DNA of 50,611 bases from Candidatus Nanopelagicales bacterium (lineage in GTDB: Bacteria; Actinomycetota; Actinomycetes; S36-B12; CAIYMF01), in assembly GCA_017848795.1 (NCBI GenBank), contig JAFIHG010000009.1:1-50611 (forward strand), written 5' to 3'. This document shows positions 15,358 to 24,494 of the stretch, one piece after another. The translations under genes and the position numbers were made by a program. Within the stretch, counting starts at the first letter, position 1, and each line of letters starts with the position of its first letter. Below the pieces are notes generated by a model. It was not told the DNA's origin and searched no databases. It saw nothing but the letters and a program-made list of their open reading frames with translations.

Positions 15358-17637
15358 CTACAGGTGGTGACGGCCGTGCGGTCGGCGCGTGCGGCTCAGC
15401 AGCACGAGGGCCGCGCCGCCGGCCAGGGCGAGCAGTCCGCCCAGCAGCAGCACGCCGGCTTCGGAACCGGTGTGCGGCAGGTTCCCGCCGTTGCCACCGG
15501 GCGGCGGGACGACGCCACCATCGGTCGGCGGGGTCGTACCACCGTCGCTCGGCGGCGTCGTACCACCGTCGCTCGGCGGCGTCGTACCACCATCGGTCGG
15601 CGGGCACGTCTCGGCGGCTGCGACGTCGAGCTGGTAGCTCCACTCGCTGTCGGTCAGGGCGTACCCGTCGCCGGCCGCGGCAGTCACCGTGCCCGCCACC
15701 GGACCGGTGAGCGTGCCCGAGACCGGCTCACCGTCGAGCAGGTACTGCAGACCCGCGGTCTCGGGGAAGGTCACCGAGCCCTGCACGTCGCAGATCTCGG
15801 ACTGCACCACCGTCGGCTCGACCGGCTCGACCGTCACGATGCAGTCGTCGGGATTCTGCGCGGTGACCTCGTAGGTCGCCGTGCCGTCCTCGTTCAGGCT
15901 CCAGCCCTCGGCCCCGACCAGCGCGAAGCCGTCCGCGGCACTGGCGATGACGGTCCGGCCCTCGACCCGGTACGTGACGCCCGTGGTGGTGGCCGGGGTG
16001 ATCACGATCCCGCCCGGCTCACCCGGCGCCGCGCACTGCTCCCATGACACCTCGGGAGCGACCGGTACGGCGCAGACGTCCGCCGCAGCGACCTGCAGGT
16101 CGAACGACCACTGCGGGTCGGTCAACCGGTAACCGGCCTGTGCGACAGCGGTCAGGGTCCCCGACACCGGACCGGCGTACGTGCCGGCCTGGATCGCCTC
16201 GCCGTCCAGCAGGTAGGCGACACCGGCGGTGGGCGGGATCGTGTAACTGCCCTGCACGTCGCAGATCTCGGACTGCGCCACCGCCGGCTCGACCGGCTCG
16301 ATCGTCACGATGCAGTCGTCGGGGTTCTGCGCGGTGACCTCGTAGGTCGCCGTGCCGTCCTCGTCCAGGTTCCAGCCGGCGGCCGGGGCGAGCTTGTACC
16401 CGTCCTTGGCTGTCGCCGTCACGGTCCGGCCCTCGACGCGGTACGTGATGCCCTTCGTGGTCGCCGGGGTGATGATGATCCCGCCCGGCTCACCCGGCGC
16501 CGCGCACTGCTCCCAGGCGACCTGCGGGGCGACCGGCGTCACCACCGTCCGGCAGTCCGGCTCAGCCGGGTAGGTGTGCTTCCACGTCGTGCGCGCGTAC
16601 GTCGCGATCGCGTAGCCGGGCTTGGCGACCGCCTTCACCGTGATGGTCTTGCCCCACCCGACCTCACCGCTGACCTGCCACTCGATGCCCTGTACCTGCG
16701 GGGTCGCGTAGTCGTTCGCCACGTCGCAACTGCCGTCGACGAACGTCGGGGCGGCGATCTTCTCGATCGTCGTGATCTTCTCCCACGTTGCCGTTGCCGT
16801 CGCGCTGGTGTCGGCGGAGGTGGAGTCGGCCAGGATCAGGCTCTGCTTGCCCTTCGACAGGAACACTCGACCGGTCTCGATGGTCGACGTCGCGGTCGCG
16901 GTGAGGCTGGAGCTCCCGGCGGACGCGAGGGTGAGGTACACCTTGTCGCCGTTGCCGGCCTTGGTGATGACGTTGCCGCTGCCATCCGTCACCTTGGCGC
17001 CGTTGGTGGCCGAGACGGTGGCGTCCGCCGTCCCGCTCATCGTGATGGTGAATGGACCGACGCGGTCGCCGGCATAGCCGCTGATGCTGCCGGGGTTGAT
17101 GGCCAGGGACGCGGGCACGGCCGGGTCGGAACCGGTGTTGGCCGGCCCGGTCAGGTAGTCGTACACCTGCTTGGCGTCGGCGTGACCGTTGTCGGCCCAC
17201 GCGGCACCGTCCGAGAAGTGCCAGATGGCCACCTGGGTGCCGGCGATGGCGTCGTTCTCGGAGAGGTCCGGTACCCCAGCGGCGGCGCCAAGGGCGCTCA
17301 GGCTCGTGCTCGGGTACCCGTGCTCGAGCACCCACAGCACCTTCGCCGGGTTCTGCACCGAGGACTCGAAGTCGCCCTCGCTGTACTTGACACCGGAGCC
17401 CGTGCTGACGTTGATCTGGATGCAGTAGACGCTGAGGTCCTGTCCTCCGTCGGTCCTCAAGTTCATCAGCGTGGCGAGCTCACTCTTCGTGCTGCCGTTG
17501 ACCTTCACCTGGACGTTGTACCCGCCCGTCCAGCCGGTGAGCGTTCCGTTCACCGCGGCCTGCGCCGGAGCTGCGATCGCCACCGCCCCGGCCACCGCCA
17601 GCAGCAGCGCCACGAACGCTGCAGTCGCCTTCTTCAT
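15358..17637 (-). CDS. LPHTG-anchored surface protein with Cys-Gln thioester (TQXA) domain
   Basis: The 759-residue secreted protein starts with a signal peptide (MKKATAAFVALLLAVAGAVA, cleaved near AQAA-27/28). The N-terminal domain has Cys72 in VYCIQINV and the TQVAIW motif with Gln135. These match the TQXA thioester domain of Gram-positive adhesins, whose Cys and Gln join in a reactive thioester that can bond host or surface amines. Then come Ig-like regions and two tandem modules of about 175 residues, each starting VAWEQC/VSWEQCAAPGEPGG and each containing QSEICDVQGS and a YLLDGE strand. A Pro/Thr/Asp-rich linker (TPPSDGG repeats) leads to LPHTG, a hydrophobic helix and an Arg-rich tail: a sortase signal. 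No sortase gene is in the window. A GAGAGGACGAGG ribosome site precedes the ATG. Confidence 0.88.
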   Translation of the reverse strand: MKKATAAFVALLLAVAGAVAIAAPAQAAVNGTLTGWTGGYNVQVKVNGSTKSELATLMNLRTDGGQDLSVYCIQINVSTGSGVKYSEGDFESSVQNPAKVLWVLEHGYPSTSLSALGAAAGVPDLSENDAIAGTQVAIWHFSDGAAWADNGHADAKQVYDYLTGPANTGSDPAVPASLAINPGSISGYAGDRVGPFTITMSGTADATVSATNGAKVTDGSGNVITKAGNGDKVYLTLASAGSSSLTATATSTIETGRVFLSKGKQSLILADSTSADTSATATATWEKITTIEKIAAPTFVDGSCDVANDYATPQVQGIEWQVSGEVGWGKTITVKAVAKPGYAIATYARTTWKHTYPAEPDCRTVVTPVAPQVAWEQCAAPGEPGGIIITPATTKGITYRVEGRTVTATAKDGYKLAPAAGWNLDEDGTATYEVTAQNPDDCIVTIEPVEPAVAQSEICDVQGSYTIPPTAGVAYLLDGEAIQAGTYAGPVSGTLTAVAQAGYRLTDPQWSFDLQVAAADVCAVPVAPEVSWEQCAAPGEPGGIVITPATTTGVTYRVEGRTVIASAADGFALVGAEGWSLNEDGTATYEVTAQNPDDCIVTVEPVEPTVVQSEICDVQGSVTFPETAGLQYLLDGEPVSGTLTGPVAGTVTAAAGDGYALTDSEWSYQLDVAAAETCPPTDGGTTPPSDGGTTPPSDGGTTPPTDGGVVPPPGGNGGNLPHTGSEAGVLLLGGLLALAGGAALVLLSRTRRPHGRHHL

Positions 17638-17953
17638 CCTCGTCCTCTCCCTGCCCGGGGCGCGCGCGTCCGGTGAGGGACTGGAGGAACCCCCGTATCG
17701 CCGGGCGGTACGGCCGCCGGGCTGACGTGCGCGTGAGCGATCAGTTCGTCACTCGATCACGGGTAACCATAGATCACTCTCCGCATCCGGAATGCCACGG
17801 ATCGCCCGGTCGGGCTCGGGTGATCGGCTGATCCGAGCTCGCCTGCGGCAGACGCGGTCACGCATCGTCACATCAGTCGGCCGCTGACGTGACCGTGCGT
17901 GATGTCAGACCGCGATGCGCGCTGCGCGCAAGACCGGCACGGGCGCGGGTACG
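17638..17953. other. Gap of about 315 bases upstream of the thioester protein
   Basis: No gene is visible here. The stretch must carry the promoter for the thioester protein at 17637. On the minus strand a TATGGT box (near 17770) is a possible -10 site, but its -35 partner is poorly spaced, so I do not assign it. Confidence 0.4.
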
Positions 17954-17992
17954 CCTCGGCCGCCTCCCGTCGAGCTCGGGAGGCGGCCGAGG
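17954..17992 (-). terminator. Terminator hairpin after the second LPHTG protein
   Basis: A 16-bp perfect stem (17954-17969 with 17977-17992; minus strand arm CCTCGGCCGCCTCCCG) closes on a seven-base loop, 38 bases past the stop codon at 18031. It separates the two surface-protein genes, so they are probably independent transcripts despite sharing a strand. Confidence 0.8.
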
Positions 17993-18030
17993 GGCGTCAC
18001 CCGCCGCGGGTCAGCGGCGGGGTGCGCCGA

Positions 18031-19086
18031 CTACTGGCGGTGCAGTCCGCGGGGGCGCCGCGCGATCAGCAGCGCAGCGGCTCCCGCAGCGAGCGCGAGC
18101 AGCCCGCCCAGCACGAGCGGACCGCTGTCGCCACCGGTGTGGGGGAGCACCGGCGGGGTCGAGCTGCCACCCGTCGGCGGCTGGCTCGGCGGGGTGGAGC
18201 CGCCGCCGGTCGGCGTGGTGGGCGGCGCCGTCGTCGACGGGCTCGTCGGCGTGCCCGGCGTGGTCGACGGGCTCGTCGGGGTAGCCGGCGGGGTCGACGG
18301 AGGCGTCGAGCCGCCGCCCGTCGGGGACGTGGGAGGTGTCGTCGGCGGCGTCGTGGGAGGTGTCGTCGGCGGCGTCGTGGGAGGCGCCGTCGGAGAGGTC
18401 GTGGGAGGCGCCGTCGGAGAGGTCGTCGGGCACTTCTTGGCAGCCCGCACCTCGACCGTCACCGACCAGTCGTCGTCGGTCAGGCGGTAGCCCTTGTCGG
18501 CCTTGGCGGTCACGACGCCGGACACCGGGCCCTCGATCTTGCCCTGCACCTTCCTGCCGTCCAGGTAGTAGGTGATGCCCTTGGTGTCGGGGATGGTGAG
18601 CCAGCCCTCGACCTCGCACTCCTCGGACTGCACGATGGTCGGCGCGACCGGTGTCACGACGGTCCGGCAGTCGTCGTTCTGGTACAGCTTCCAGGCGGTT
18701 CCGGCGCCACCCGGGATCAGCGGCTCCGCAGGCTTGTTGGGGCCGTACAGCTTCCCGGTAGCGATCAGATGGTCGACCTGCTCCCGCTCCGCCGGCTTGG
18801 TGTACCGGTACACGTCGACCTGGTAACCGACGCAGGTGTCGGAGAGGTATTTGTCGAACGCGCCGAGCTGCGGGGTCGTTGTGGCCACGTGGTCGACGAT
18901 CGTCTGCGGCCAGATCGTGTTCTGCGCCGGATACTTGTCCATCTTCCAGATGATGGTGACGAACTTCGCGCCGTCTCCTTCCGACTTCGCCTGCGCCGGC
19001 GCGACGGCGATGCTCAGCGCTGTTCCCAGCGCGAGCACCGCGGCACCTACCGCTGCGACGGTGTTCCTGAGGGCTGTTCGCCTCAC
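18031..19086 (-). CDS. Second LPHTG-anchored surface protein
   Basis: The 351-residue secreted protein has a signal peptide (VRRTALRNTVAAVGAAVLAL...APAQA) and a short unique N-terminal domain (IIWKMDKYPAQNTIWP). One module of about 80 residues, QSEECEVEGWLTIPDTKG through GYRLTDDDWSVTVEV, is clearly homologous to modules of the thioester protein next door, including the linker CRTVVTPVAP. A long Pro/Thr repeat (TTPPTTPP, TSPSTTPG) spans the wall and ends in LPHTGG, a helix and RRPRG: a sortase signal. It lacks a Cys-x-Gln/TQ thioester. GTG 19086 fits the signal peptide and has AAGGA eight bases upstream. An ATG at 19272 with a good ribosome site would add 62 residues of unlikely composition, and a TAAACT box (19226-19231) falls after it. 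Confidence 0.85.
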   Translation of the reverse strand: MRRTALRNTVAAVGAAVLALGTALSIAVAPAQAKSEGDGAKFVTIIWKMDKYPAQNTIWPQTIVDHVATTTPQLGAFDKYLSDTCVGYQVDVYRYTKPAEREQVDHLIATGKLYGPNKPAEPLIPGGAGTAWKLYQNDDCRTVVTPVAPTIVQSEECEVEGWLTIPDTKGITYYLDGRKVQGKIEGPVSGVVTAKADKGYRLTDDDWSVTVEVRAAKKCPTTSPTAPPTTSPTAPPTTPPTTPPTTPPTTPPTSPTGGGSTPPSTPPATPTSPSTTPGTPTSPSTTAPPTTPTGGGSTPPSQPPTGGSSTPPVLPHTGGDSGPLVLGGLLALAAGAAALLIARRPRGLHRQ

Positions 19087-19498
19087 GAGCGATTCCTTCT
19101 TCCTGGAGTCCACCGACCCCAGGGGAGGAACCACCAGCTGGCACCGCCAGCCGACCGCACCCCGGTCACCCAGAGCCGTCCTGACCGAGTCCCGGTGACA
19201 TTGGGCCACTCGGGGAGCGCTCAGCAGTTTAGGTGACGGAGCGTGCACCGGGCCGGAGGCCAATCGGGACATCGGTCGTCCTTTCAGCTGCTCTGTACAC
19301 CCGAACGGCCGATACGCCGGGACACGCGCCGGACGCGGCGGCACCGCGCGTCCGATCCGCCGCGCGCGTCCCGCGCCCGCAGGTGATCGGGTCGCCGACC
19401 CTGCACCGTGGCGAGGTGCCGCCTTCCGGCAGACTCACGATCGGCAGCGCGGCGGGTCCACCCGCCCTGGGTAGGAGCACGGGCGGCAGGAGACGCAG
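19087..19498. other. Divergent intergenic region between LPHTG protein and accA
   Basis: About 410 bases hold control sequences for both flanking genes. On the minus strand TAAACT (19226-19231) could start a leader of about 130 bases for the surface protein. On the plus strand a small hairpin, GGCGGG-TCCA-CCCGCC (19451-19466), lies 33 bases before the accA start and could modulate it. I recognise no riboswitch consensus. Open frames here have no conserved features. Confidence 0.45.
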
Positions 19499-21280
19499 AT
19501 GGCAGAGGGGCGTACGACCGGTGCTCGACCCCTGAAGGCGGTCCTGATCGCGAACCGGGGCGAGATCGCCGTACGGGTGGCACGCGCCTGCCGTGACGCA
19601 GGACTGCGGTCGATCGCGGTGTACGCCGACCCGGACCGCGACGCCCAGCACGTACGGGCGGCCGACGAGGCGTACGCCCTCGGCGGCGCCACCGCTGCGG
19701 AGACCTACCTCGACATCGCCAAGCTGATCGATGCGGCCGCTCGTGCGGGCGCCGACGCCGTACATCCCGGGTACGGCTTCCTGTCGGAGAACGCCCAGTT
19801 CGCACAAGCGGTCATCGACGCGGGGCTGACCTGGATCGGGCCACCACCGGCGGCGATCAGCGCGCTCGGTGACAAGGTCTCCGCACGGCACATCGCGATG
19901 CGCGCCGGCGCCCCGCTCGTGCCGGGCACGGCCGACCCGGTCGACGACGCCGAGCAGGTTGTCGCCTTCACCCGGGAGCACGGCCTGCCGGTCGCCATCA
20001 AGGCCGCCTTCGGCGGCGGGGGGCGCGGGTTGAAGGTGGCCCGGACCCTCGAGGAGATCCCCGAGCTGTACGACTCGGCGGTCCGCGAGGCGGTCGCCGC
20101 GTTCGGGCGCGGCGAGTGCTTCGTCGAGCGGTTCCTGGACAAGCCGCGGCACGTGGAGACCCAGGTGCTGGCCGACCAGCACGGCGACGTCGTCGTGATC
20201 TCGACCCGCGACTGCTCGCTGCAGCGGCGCAACCAGAAGCTCGTGGAGGAGGCGCCCGCGCCGTTCCTGAGCGAGGCGCAGGTCGCCGAGCTCTACCGCG
20301 CCTCCAAGGCGATCATCCGCGAGGCCGGCTACCACAGCGCGGGCACGTGCGAGTTCCTGGTGGGCCAGGACGGCACCATCTCGTTCCTCGAGGTCAACAC
20401 CCGGCTCCAGGTCGAGCACCCGGTCAGCGAGGAGGTCACCGGGATCGACCTGGTGCGCGAGCAGTTCCGGATCGCGGCGGGCGAGCCGCTCGGGTACGAC
20501 GACCCGCCCGCCCGCGGGCACTCGTTCGAGTTCCGGATCAACGGCGAGGACCCGGGCCGCTCGTTCCTGCCGGCACCGGGGGTGCTCGAGGTGTGGTCAC
20601 CGCCGAGCGGTCCCGGGGTGCGCCTGGATGCCGGGTTCACCACCGGCGACGTGATCGGCGGCAACTTCGACTCGCTGCTGGCCAAGCTGATCGTCACCGG
20701 CAAGGACCGCACCGAGGCGCTGGCCCGGGCCCGGCGTGCCCTCGACGAGTTCGTCGTGGACGGCATCGCCACCGCTCTCACGTTCGACCGGGTCGTCGTA
20801 CGCGACCCCGCGTTCGCTCCCGCCGACCCGGACGAGCCGTTCCGGGTGCACACCCGCTGGATCGAGACGGAGTTCGACAACACGATCCCGCCCTACACGG
20901 CTACGGCCACCGCACCCGAGGCCGAGCCGCGACGCGCCGTCACCGTCGAGGTGGACGGCAAGCGGCTCGAGGTCGTGCTGCCCGCCGGACTCGGGTCGGC
21001 CGCAGGGCCGGCGCCCACCGCGAGCCGGTCCCGCGCCGCCCGCCGGTCGACGGCACAGGCCTCCGGCGACGCCGTCGTCGCGCCGATGCAGGGGACCGTC
21101 ATCAAGGTCGCCGTCGAGAACGGCCAGCACGTGCAGGCAGGCGACCTGCTGGTGGTGCTCGAGGCGATGAAGATGGAGCAGCCGCTGACCGCCCACAAGG
21201 ACGGCACGGTGAGCGGGCTGGCGACCGAGGTCGGCACGACGGTCCCCACCGGCACCGTGCTGTGCGAGATCGCCGACTGA
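19499..21280 (+). CDS. accA3: Acyl-CoA carboxylase biotin carboxylase / BCCP subunit
   Basis: The 593-residue alpha subunit uses ATP and bicarbonate to carboxylate biotin on its own C-terminal carrier domain. The biotin carboxylase part begins [21 protein letters not shown] at about residue 17, followed by [16 protein letters not shown], the ATP-grasp loop [13 protein letters not shown], and [23 protein letters not shown] with catalytic residues. The BCCP domain ends with the biotinylation motif EAMKMEQPL, Lys about 558. It partners AccD5/AccE encoded at 12854-14682 and is biotinylated by BirA at 11934. In M. tuberculosis accA3 is also a few genes beyond accD5; here two surface-protein genes occupy that interval. 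AGGAGA lies upstream of ATG 19499. Confidence 0.95.
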   Translation: MAEGRTTGARPLKAVLIANRGEIAVRVARACRDAGLRSIAVYADPDRDAQHVRAADEAYALGGATAAETYLDIAKLIDAAARAGADAVHPGYGFLSENAQFAQAVIDAGLTWIGPPPAAISALGDKVSARHIAMRAGAPLVPGTADPVDDAEQVVAFTREHGLPVAIKAAFGGGGRGLKVARTLEEIPELYDSAVREAVAAFGRGECFVERFLDKPRHVETQVLADQHGDVVVISTRDCSLQRRNQKLVEEAPAPFLSEAQVAELYRASKAIIREAGYHSAGTCEFLVGQDGTISFLEVNTRLQVEHPVSEEVTGIDLVREQFRIAAGEPLGYDDPPARGHSFEFRINGEDPGRSFLPAPGVLEVWSPPSGPGVRLDAGFTTGDVIGGNFDSLLAKLIVTGKDRTEALARARRALDEFVVDGIATALTFDRVVVRDPAFAPADPDEPFRVHTRWIETEFDNTIPPYTATATAPEAEPRRAVTVEVDGKRLEVVLPAGLGSAAGPAPTASRSRAARRSTAQASGDAVVAPMQGTVIKVAVENGQHVQAGDLLVVLEAMKMEQPLTAHKDGTVSGLATEVGTTVPTGTVLCEIAD

Positions 21281-21339
21281 GGCCGACCTCACGGCGCGTC
21301 GTGCTCCAGCCCGCTCGTCCGGCTGCCGATGGGGGGACG

Positions 21340-22371
21340 ATGAGGACGATGCCCGCGCTCGGCGCCGTGGCCCTGGTCCCCGTCCTCGCGCTGGCCGTGC
21401 TGCCCCTGCAGCCGGGACCCGGTACGTACGCAGCGACGCCAGCGGAGAGCGCCGCCGCGGCGCACCACCAGTCCCGTCCCGGGCCGGCCCGGCTGCCCGG
21501 CACCCGCTGCACCGTCTTCCCTGCCGACAACTACTGGCACGCCGACATACGCCGGCTGCCCGTCCACAAGCGCTCCGCCCAGTGGTTGGCGCACATGGAC
21601 GCGGGAGCGCGGCGCCTGCACCCCGACTTCGGTCCCGCATACGGCGAGCAGTCGGTGCCGTACGGCATCCCCGTCACGGTCGTCGACGGCGCACCCAAGG
21701 TGCGGGTCCGCTTCTACTACCCGGACGAGAGCGACAGCGTCGGCTACCCGCTCTCCCGCAGCACCGCCATCGAGGGTGGCCGGGACGCGGGCGGCGACCG
21801 TCACGCGATCGTCGTCGATGCGGCCGACTGCACCCTGTACGAGACGTTCGACACCCGGTTCGTCGACGGCCGTTGGACCGCTGGTTCCGGGGCGGTCTGG
21901 TCGTTGCACTCGAACCGGCTGCGGCCCAAGGGATGGACCTCGGCGGACGCGGCCGGGCTGCCCATCCTGCCCGGCCTGCTCCGGTACGACGAAGTCGCGC
22001 GCGGCCGGGTCGACCACGCGATCCGGTTCACCACCAACGTCACGGACAAGCGGTTCGTGTGGCCGGCACGCCATCAGGCCGGTTCGGTGAGCGACCGCGC
22101 GTACCCCCCGATGGGCGCCCGGTTCCGGCTCAAGAAGTCCTTCGATGCCAAGGGCTACTCCCGTGACGCGCGCGTGGTCCTGAAGGCGATGCGGCGGTAC
22201 GGGCTGGTGCTCGCCGACAACGGCAGCCCATGGTTCTTCCAGGGGACCTCCGACGCCCGGTGGAGCGGCCGGCTCGTCAGCGAGCTGAAGCGGATCCCGG
22301 CGCGTGCGTTCGAGGCGGTGGACACCGGACCGCTGAAGGTGCGCGGCGGTTCGGCGCGCGTCGGCGGGTGA
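21340..22371 (+). CDS. Secreted protein of unknown function
   Basis: This 343-residue protein has a signal peptide (MRTMPALGAVALVPVLALAV, cleavage near TYAA). The mature part starts GTRCTVFPADNYWHADIRRLPVHKRSAQW and contains FYYPDESDSVGYPL, YETFDTRF, AGSGAVWSLHSNRLRP and WFFQGTSDARWS. It is rich in aromatics and has conserved-looking His and Asp residues, like a secreted enzyme. Similar hypothetical proteins, recognisable by FPADNxWH near the N-terminus, occur in actinobacteria, but I know no assigned reaction. GGGGGG precedes ATG 21340. It lies 59 bases after accA on the same strand and may be co-transcribed. Its last codons and stop fall inside the first unit of the 60-base tandem array. 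Confidence 0.65.
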   Translation: MRTMPALGAVALVPVLALAVLPLQPGPGTYAATPAESAAAAHHQSRPGPARLPGTRCTVFPADNYWHADIRRLPVHKRSAQWLAHMDAGARRLHPDFGPAYGEQSVPYGIPVTVVDGAPKVRVRFYYPDESDSVGYPLSRSTAIEGGRDAGGDRHAIVVDAADCTLYETFDTRFVDGRWTAGSGAVWSLHSNRLRPKGWTSADAAGLPILPGLLRYDEVARGRVDHAIRFTTNVTDKRFVWPARHQAGSVSDRAYPPMGARFRLKKSFDAKGYSRDARVVLKAMRRYGLVLADNGSPWFFQGTSDARWSGRLVSELKRIPARAFEAVDTGPLKVRGGSARVGG

Positions 22372-22582
22372 GCGCGGCCCATACCCCACGTACGCCCGCC
22401 AACCCAGAAACGACCATCGATCGGCGGGTGAGCGCCGCCCATACCCCACGTACGCCCGCCAACCCAAAAACGACCATCGATCGGCGGGTGAGCGCCGCCC
22501 ATACCCCACATACGCGCGCCACCCCAGCAACCACCCTCGATCGGCCGGTGAGCGCGGCCGATACCGCCCGTACGCCCGCCGA
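22361..22582. repeat. 60-base tandem repeat array, 3.7 units
   Basis: Units begin at 22361, 22421, 22481 and 22541, an exact 60-base period, each starting TCGGC(G/C)GGTGAGCGC. Each unit also contains TACGCCCGCC or a variant, so GGCGGG near its start can pair with CCCGCC about 26 bases on. The transcript would fold into four serial hairpins. Units 1-2 are nearly identical and unit 4 is partial and more diverged. The array lies between convergent genes (stop at 22371 in unit 1, lpdA stop at 22586). It has no unique spacers and is not a CRISPR. Confidence 0.92.
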
Positions 22583-22585
22583 GTC

Positions 22586-23977
22586 TCACGTACGCAGGTG
22601 CAGCTGGCGCGCGGCCTCGGCGATGGACCCGGTCATCGACGGGTAGACGGTGAACGTCTCGGCGAGCTGGTCGACCGTCAGCCGGTGGTCGACGGCGACC
22701 GACACCGCGAAGACCAGCTCGGACGCCTTGGGGGCGACGACGACCCCGCCGACCACGATGCCCGTGCCGGGCCGGCAGACCAGCTTCACGAACCCGTCGT
22801 GCAGGTCCATCATCTTGGCGCGCGCGTTGGTGGCGAGCGGCAGCTTGACGATCCGGGCGTCGATGCGGCCTTCGGTGGCGTCGAGCTCGGTGTAGCCGAC
22901 GGTCGCGATCTCCGGGTCGGTGAACACGTTGCTCGACACGCTCTTCAGGTCGAGCGGGTGGACCGTGTCGCCCATCGCGTGCCACATCGCGATGCGGCCC
23001 TGCATCGCCGCCACGGACGCGAGCATCAGCACGCCGGTGACGTCGCCGGCGGCGTACACCCCGCGGGCGGACGTGCGCGAGACCCGGTCGACCTCGATGT
23101 GCCCCGAGTCGTGCCGGCGTACCCCCGCCGCGTCGAGGCCGAGCCCTTCGGTGTTGGGCAGGGAGCCGACCGCCATGAGCGCGTGCGAGCCCTCCACCCG
23201 CCGGCCGTCGACCAGCTCCACGACGACGCCGTCGCCGGTACGCCGCACCGCAGCTGCGCGGGACCGGTCGAGGACGGTCATGCCCCGGCGCCGGAAGACC
23301 GCTTCGAGTACGGCCGCCGCGTCGGCGTCCTCACCGGGCAGGACCCGGTCGCGCGAGGAGACGAGCACGACGTCCGACCCCAGCGCGTTGTAGCCCGACG
23401 CGAACTCGGCACCCGTCACGCCGGACCCGACGACGACGAGCCGCTCGGGCAACGCAGGTAGGTCGTAGACCTGCTCCCAGGACAGGATCCGTTCCCCGTC
23501 GGGCTCCGCCCCGGGGACCACCCGCGGGCGGGCGCCGGTGGCGATCAGCACCACGTCGGCGTCGAAGCGGGTACGCGTCCCGTCCGGCGACTCGGCGACC
23601 ACGACGCTCGACGATTCGAGCGATCCGGCGCCGCGTACGACCCGTACCCCTTCACGCTCCAGCCGGGCCGCGATGTCGGTGGACTGCGCGGCGGCGAGGC
23701 GCTTGACGCGTTGGTTCACGACGCCGAGGTCCACCGTGACCAGCCCGGCGGTCGGGGTGTCGCCCGCGATGCGGACCCCGAGGCCACCGCTCTCGGCGGC
23801 CGCCGTCATCGCCTCGGCGGTCGCGATCAGGGTCTTGCTGGGCACGCAGTCGGTGAGTACGGCGGAGCCGCCCAGCCCGTCGCGGTCGACGACGGTCACC
23901 TCGGCACCCAGCTGCGCGGCCACGAGCGCCGCCTCGTAGCCACCGGGCCCGCCACCGACGATCACGACACGGGTCAT
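22586..23977 (-). CDS. lpdA: LpdA-like NAD(P)H:quinone reductase (flavoprotein disulfide reductase family)
   Basis: The 463-residue flavoprotein begins [20 protein letters not shown] with the FAD-binding GxGxxG-type fold. A second [17 protein letters not shown] motif for NAD(P)H lies in the middle, and a dimerisation domain ([13 protein letters not shown]) at the C-terminus. Where lipoamide dehydrogenases have a redox-active C-x4-C, this protein has GGSAVLTDC: only Cys44 remains and Ala39 replaces the first cysteine. That matches M. tuberculosis LpdA (Rv3303c), which reduces quinones and not lipoamide. Three starts are possible (GTG 23998, ATG 23986, ATG 23977); I took the one matching LpdA. 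Its place beside pnp and pgm is also seen in M. tuberculosis. Confidence 0.85.
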   Translation of the reverse strand: MTRVVIVGGGPGGYEAALVAAQLGAEVTVVDRDGLGGSAVLTDCVPSKTLIATAEAMTAAAESGGLGVRIAGDTPTAGLVTVDLGVVNQRVKRLAAAQSTDIAARLEREGVRVVRGAGSLESSSVVVAESPDGTRTRFDADVVLIATGARPRVVPGAEPDGERILSWEQVYDLPALPERLVVVGSGVTGAEFASGYNALGSDVVLVSSRDRVLPGEDADAAAVLEAVFRRRGMTVLDRSRAAAVRRTGDGVVVELVDGRRVEGSHALMAVGSLPNTEGLGLDAAGVRRHDSGHIEVDRVSRTSARGVYAAGDVTGVLMLASVAAMQGRIAMWHAMGDTVHPLDLKSVSSNVFTDPEIATVGYTELDATEGRIDARIVKLPLATNARAKMMDLHDGFVKLVCRPGTGIVVGGVVVAPKASELVFAVSVAVDHRLTVDQLAETFTVYPSMTGSIAEAARQLHLRT

Positions 23978-24017
23978 GGGCTCCATTGTGGCGAGCACGC
24001 CAGATGAGCGGCGCCAC

Positions 24018-24023
24018 TACCCT
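24018..24023 (+). promoter_or_regulatory. -10 box TACCCT for a leaderless gene
   Basis: TACCCT lies exactly 7 bases before GTG 24031, so the predicted transcript begins at the start codon of the gamma-glutamylcyclotransferase-like gene. Confidence 0.5.
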
Positions 24024-24030
24024 GCGGCTC

Positions 24031-24471
24031 GTGGCGATGTACGCGGCGTACGCCAGCAACCTGGACCCGGCCCGCATGCTGCTGCGCGCACCGAACTCCC
24101 CGACCGCCGGCAGCGGCTGGCTCGTCGGGTGGCGCCTGACCTTCGGCGGCGAGGACCTGGGGTGGGACGGTGCCCTCGCCACCGTCGTCGAGGACCCGGG
24201 CGAGCAGGTGTTCGTCATGCTGTACGACCTCACCGACGCCGACGAGCATCGCCTCGACAGCTGGGAGGGCAACGAGCTGCACCTGTACCGCAAGATCCGC
24301 CTGGTGGTGCAGACCCTCGACGGTCCCGTCCCGACCTGGCTCTACGTCCTCGACGCCTACGAGGGCGGGTTGCCCAGCGCCCGCTACCTCGGGCTGATCG
24401 CCGACGCCGCGGCGGCGGCCGGCGCTCCCGACGAGTACGTCGCGGGCCTGCGCCACCGACCCTGCTCCTGA
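24031..24471 (+). CDS. Gamma-glutamylcyclotransferase-like protein
   Basis: The 146-residue protein begins [17 protein letters not shown], the Y-x-SN-L dityrosine/loop signature of the GGCT-like (BtrG/AIG2-like) fold that binds the gamma-glutamyl group. It continues [36 protein letters not shown] and ends [11 protein letters not shown]. The acidic residue after [10 protein letters not shown] occupies the position of the catalytic Glu. Enzymes of this fold release 5-oxoproline from gamma-glutamyl amines, but many bacterial members have unknown substrates. The GTG start is favoured over ATG 24037 by the -10 box 7 bases upstream. It is divergent from lpdA. A large hairpin follows the stop. Confidence 0.75.
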   Translation: MAMYAAYASNLDPARMLLRAPNSPTAGSGWLVGWRLTFGGEDLGWDGALATVVEDPGEQVFVMLYDLTDADEHRLDSWEGNELHLYRKIRLVVQTLDGPVPTWLYVLDAYEGGLPSARYLGLIADAAAAAGAPDEYVAGLRHRPCS

Positions 24472-24494
24472 CCTCGCCTCTCCATGGGCCTTGC

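Noticed and set aside
15420-15640. Repeats near the end of the thioester protein gene as a mobile or tandem DNA element
   Set aside because: They encode the Thr/Pro/Gly linker of a cell-wall protein; such codon repeats are normal for wall-spanning segments.
19087-19272. ATG 19272 as the start of the second LPHTG protein
   Set aside because: It has a good ribosome site, but would put 62 unusual residues before a normal signal peptide; a TAAACT box falls between it and the GTG at 19086.
19087-19498. Riboswitch upstream of accA or the LPHTG gene
   Set aside because: I found only a 6-bp hairpin and a -10-like box; no known riboswitch consensus was recognised.
20116-21336. Upstream extension of the secreted protein at 21340 into accA
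   Set aside because: The frame is open through accA but has shadow composition; the signal peptide begins at 21340 with a ribosome site.
22361-22582. CRISPR array
   Set aside because: The whole 60-base unit repeats with no unique spacers, and no cas gene is present.
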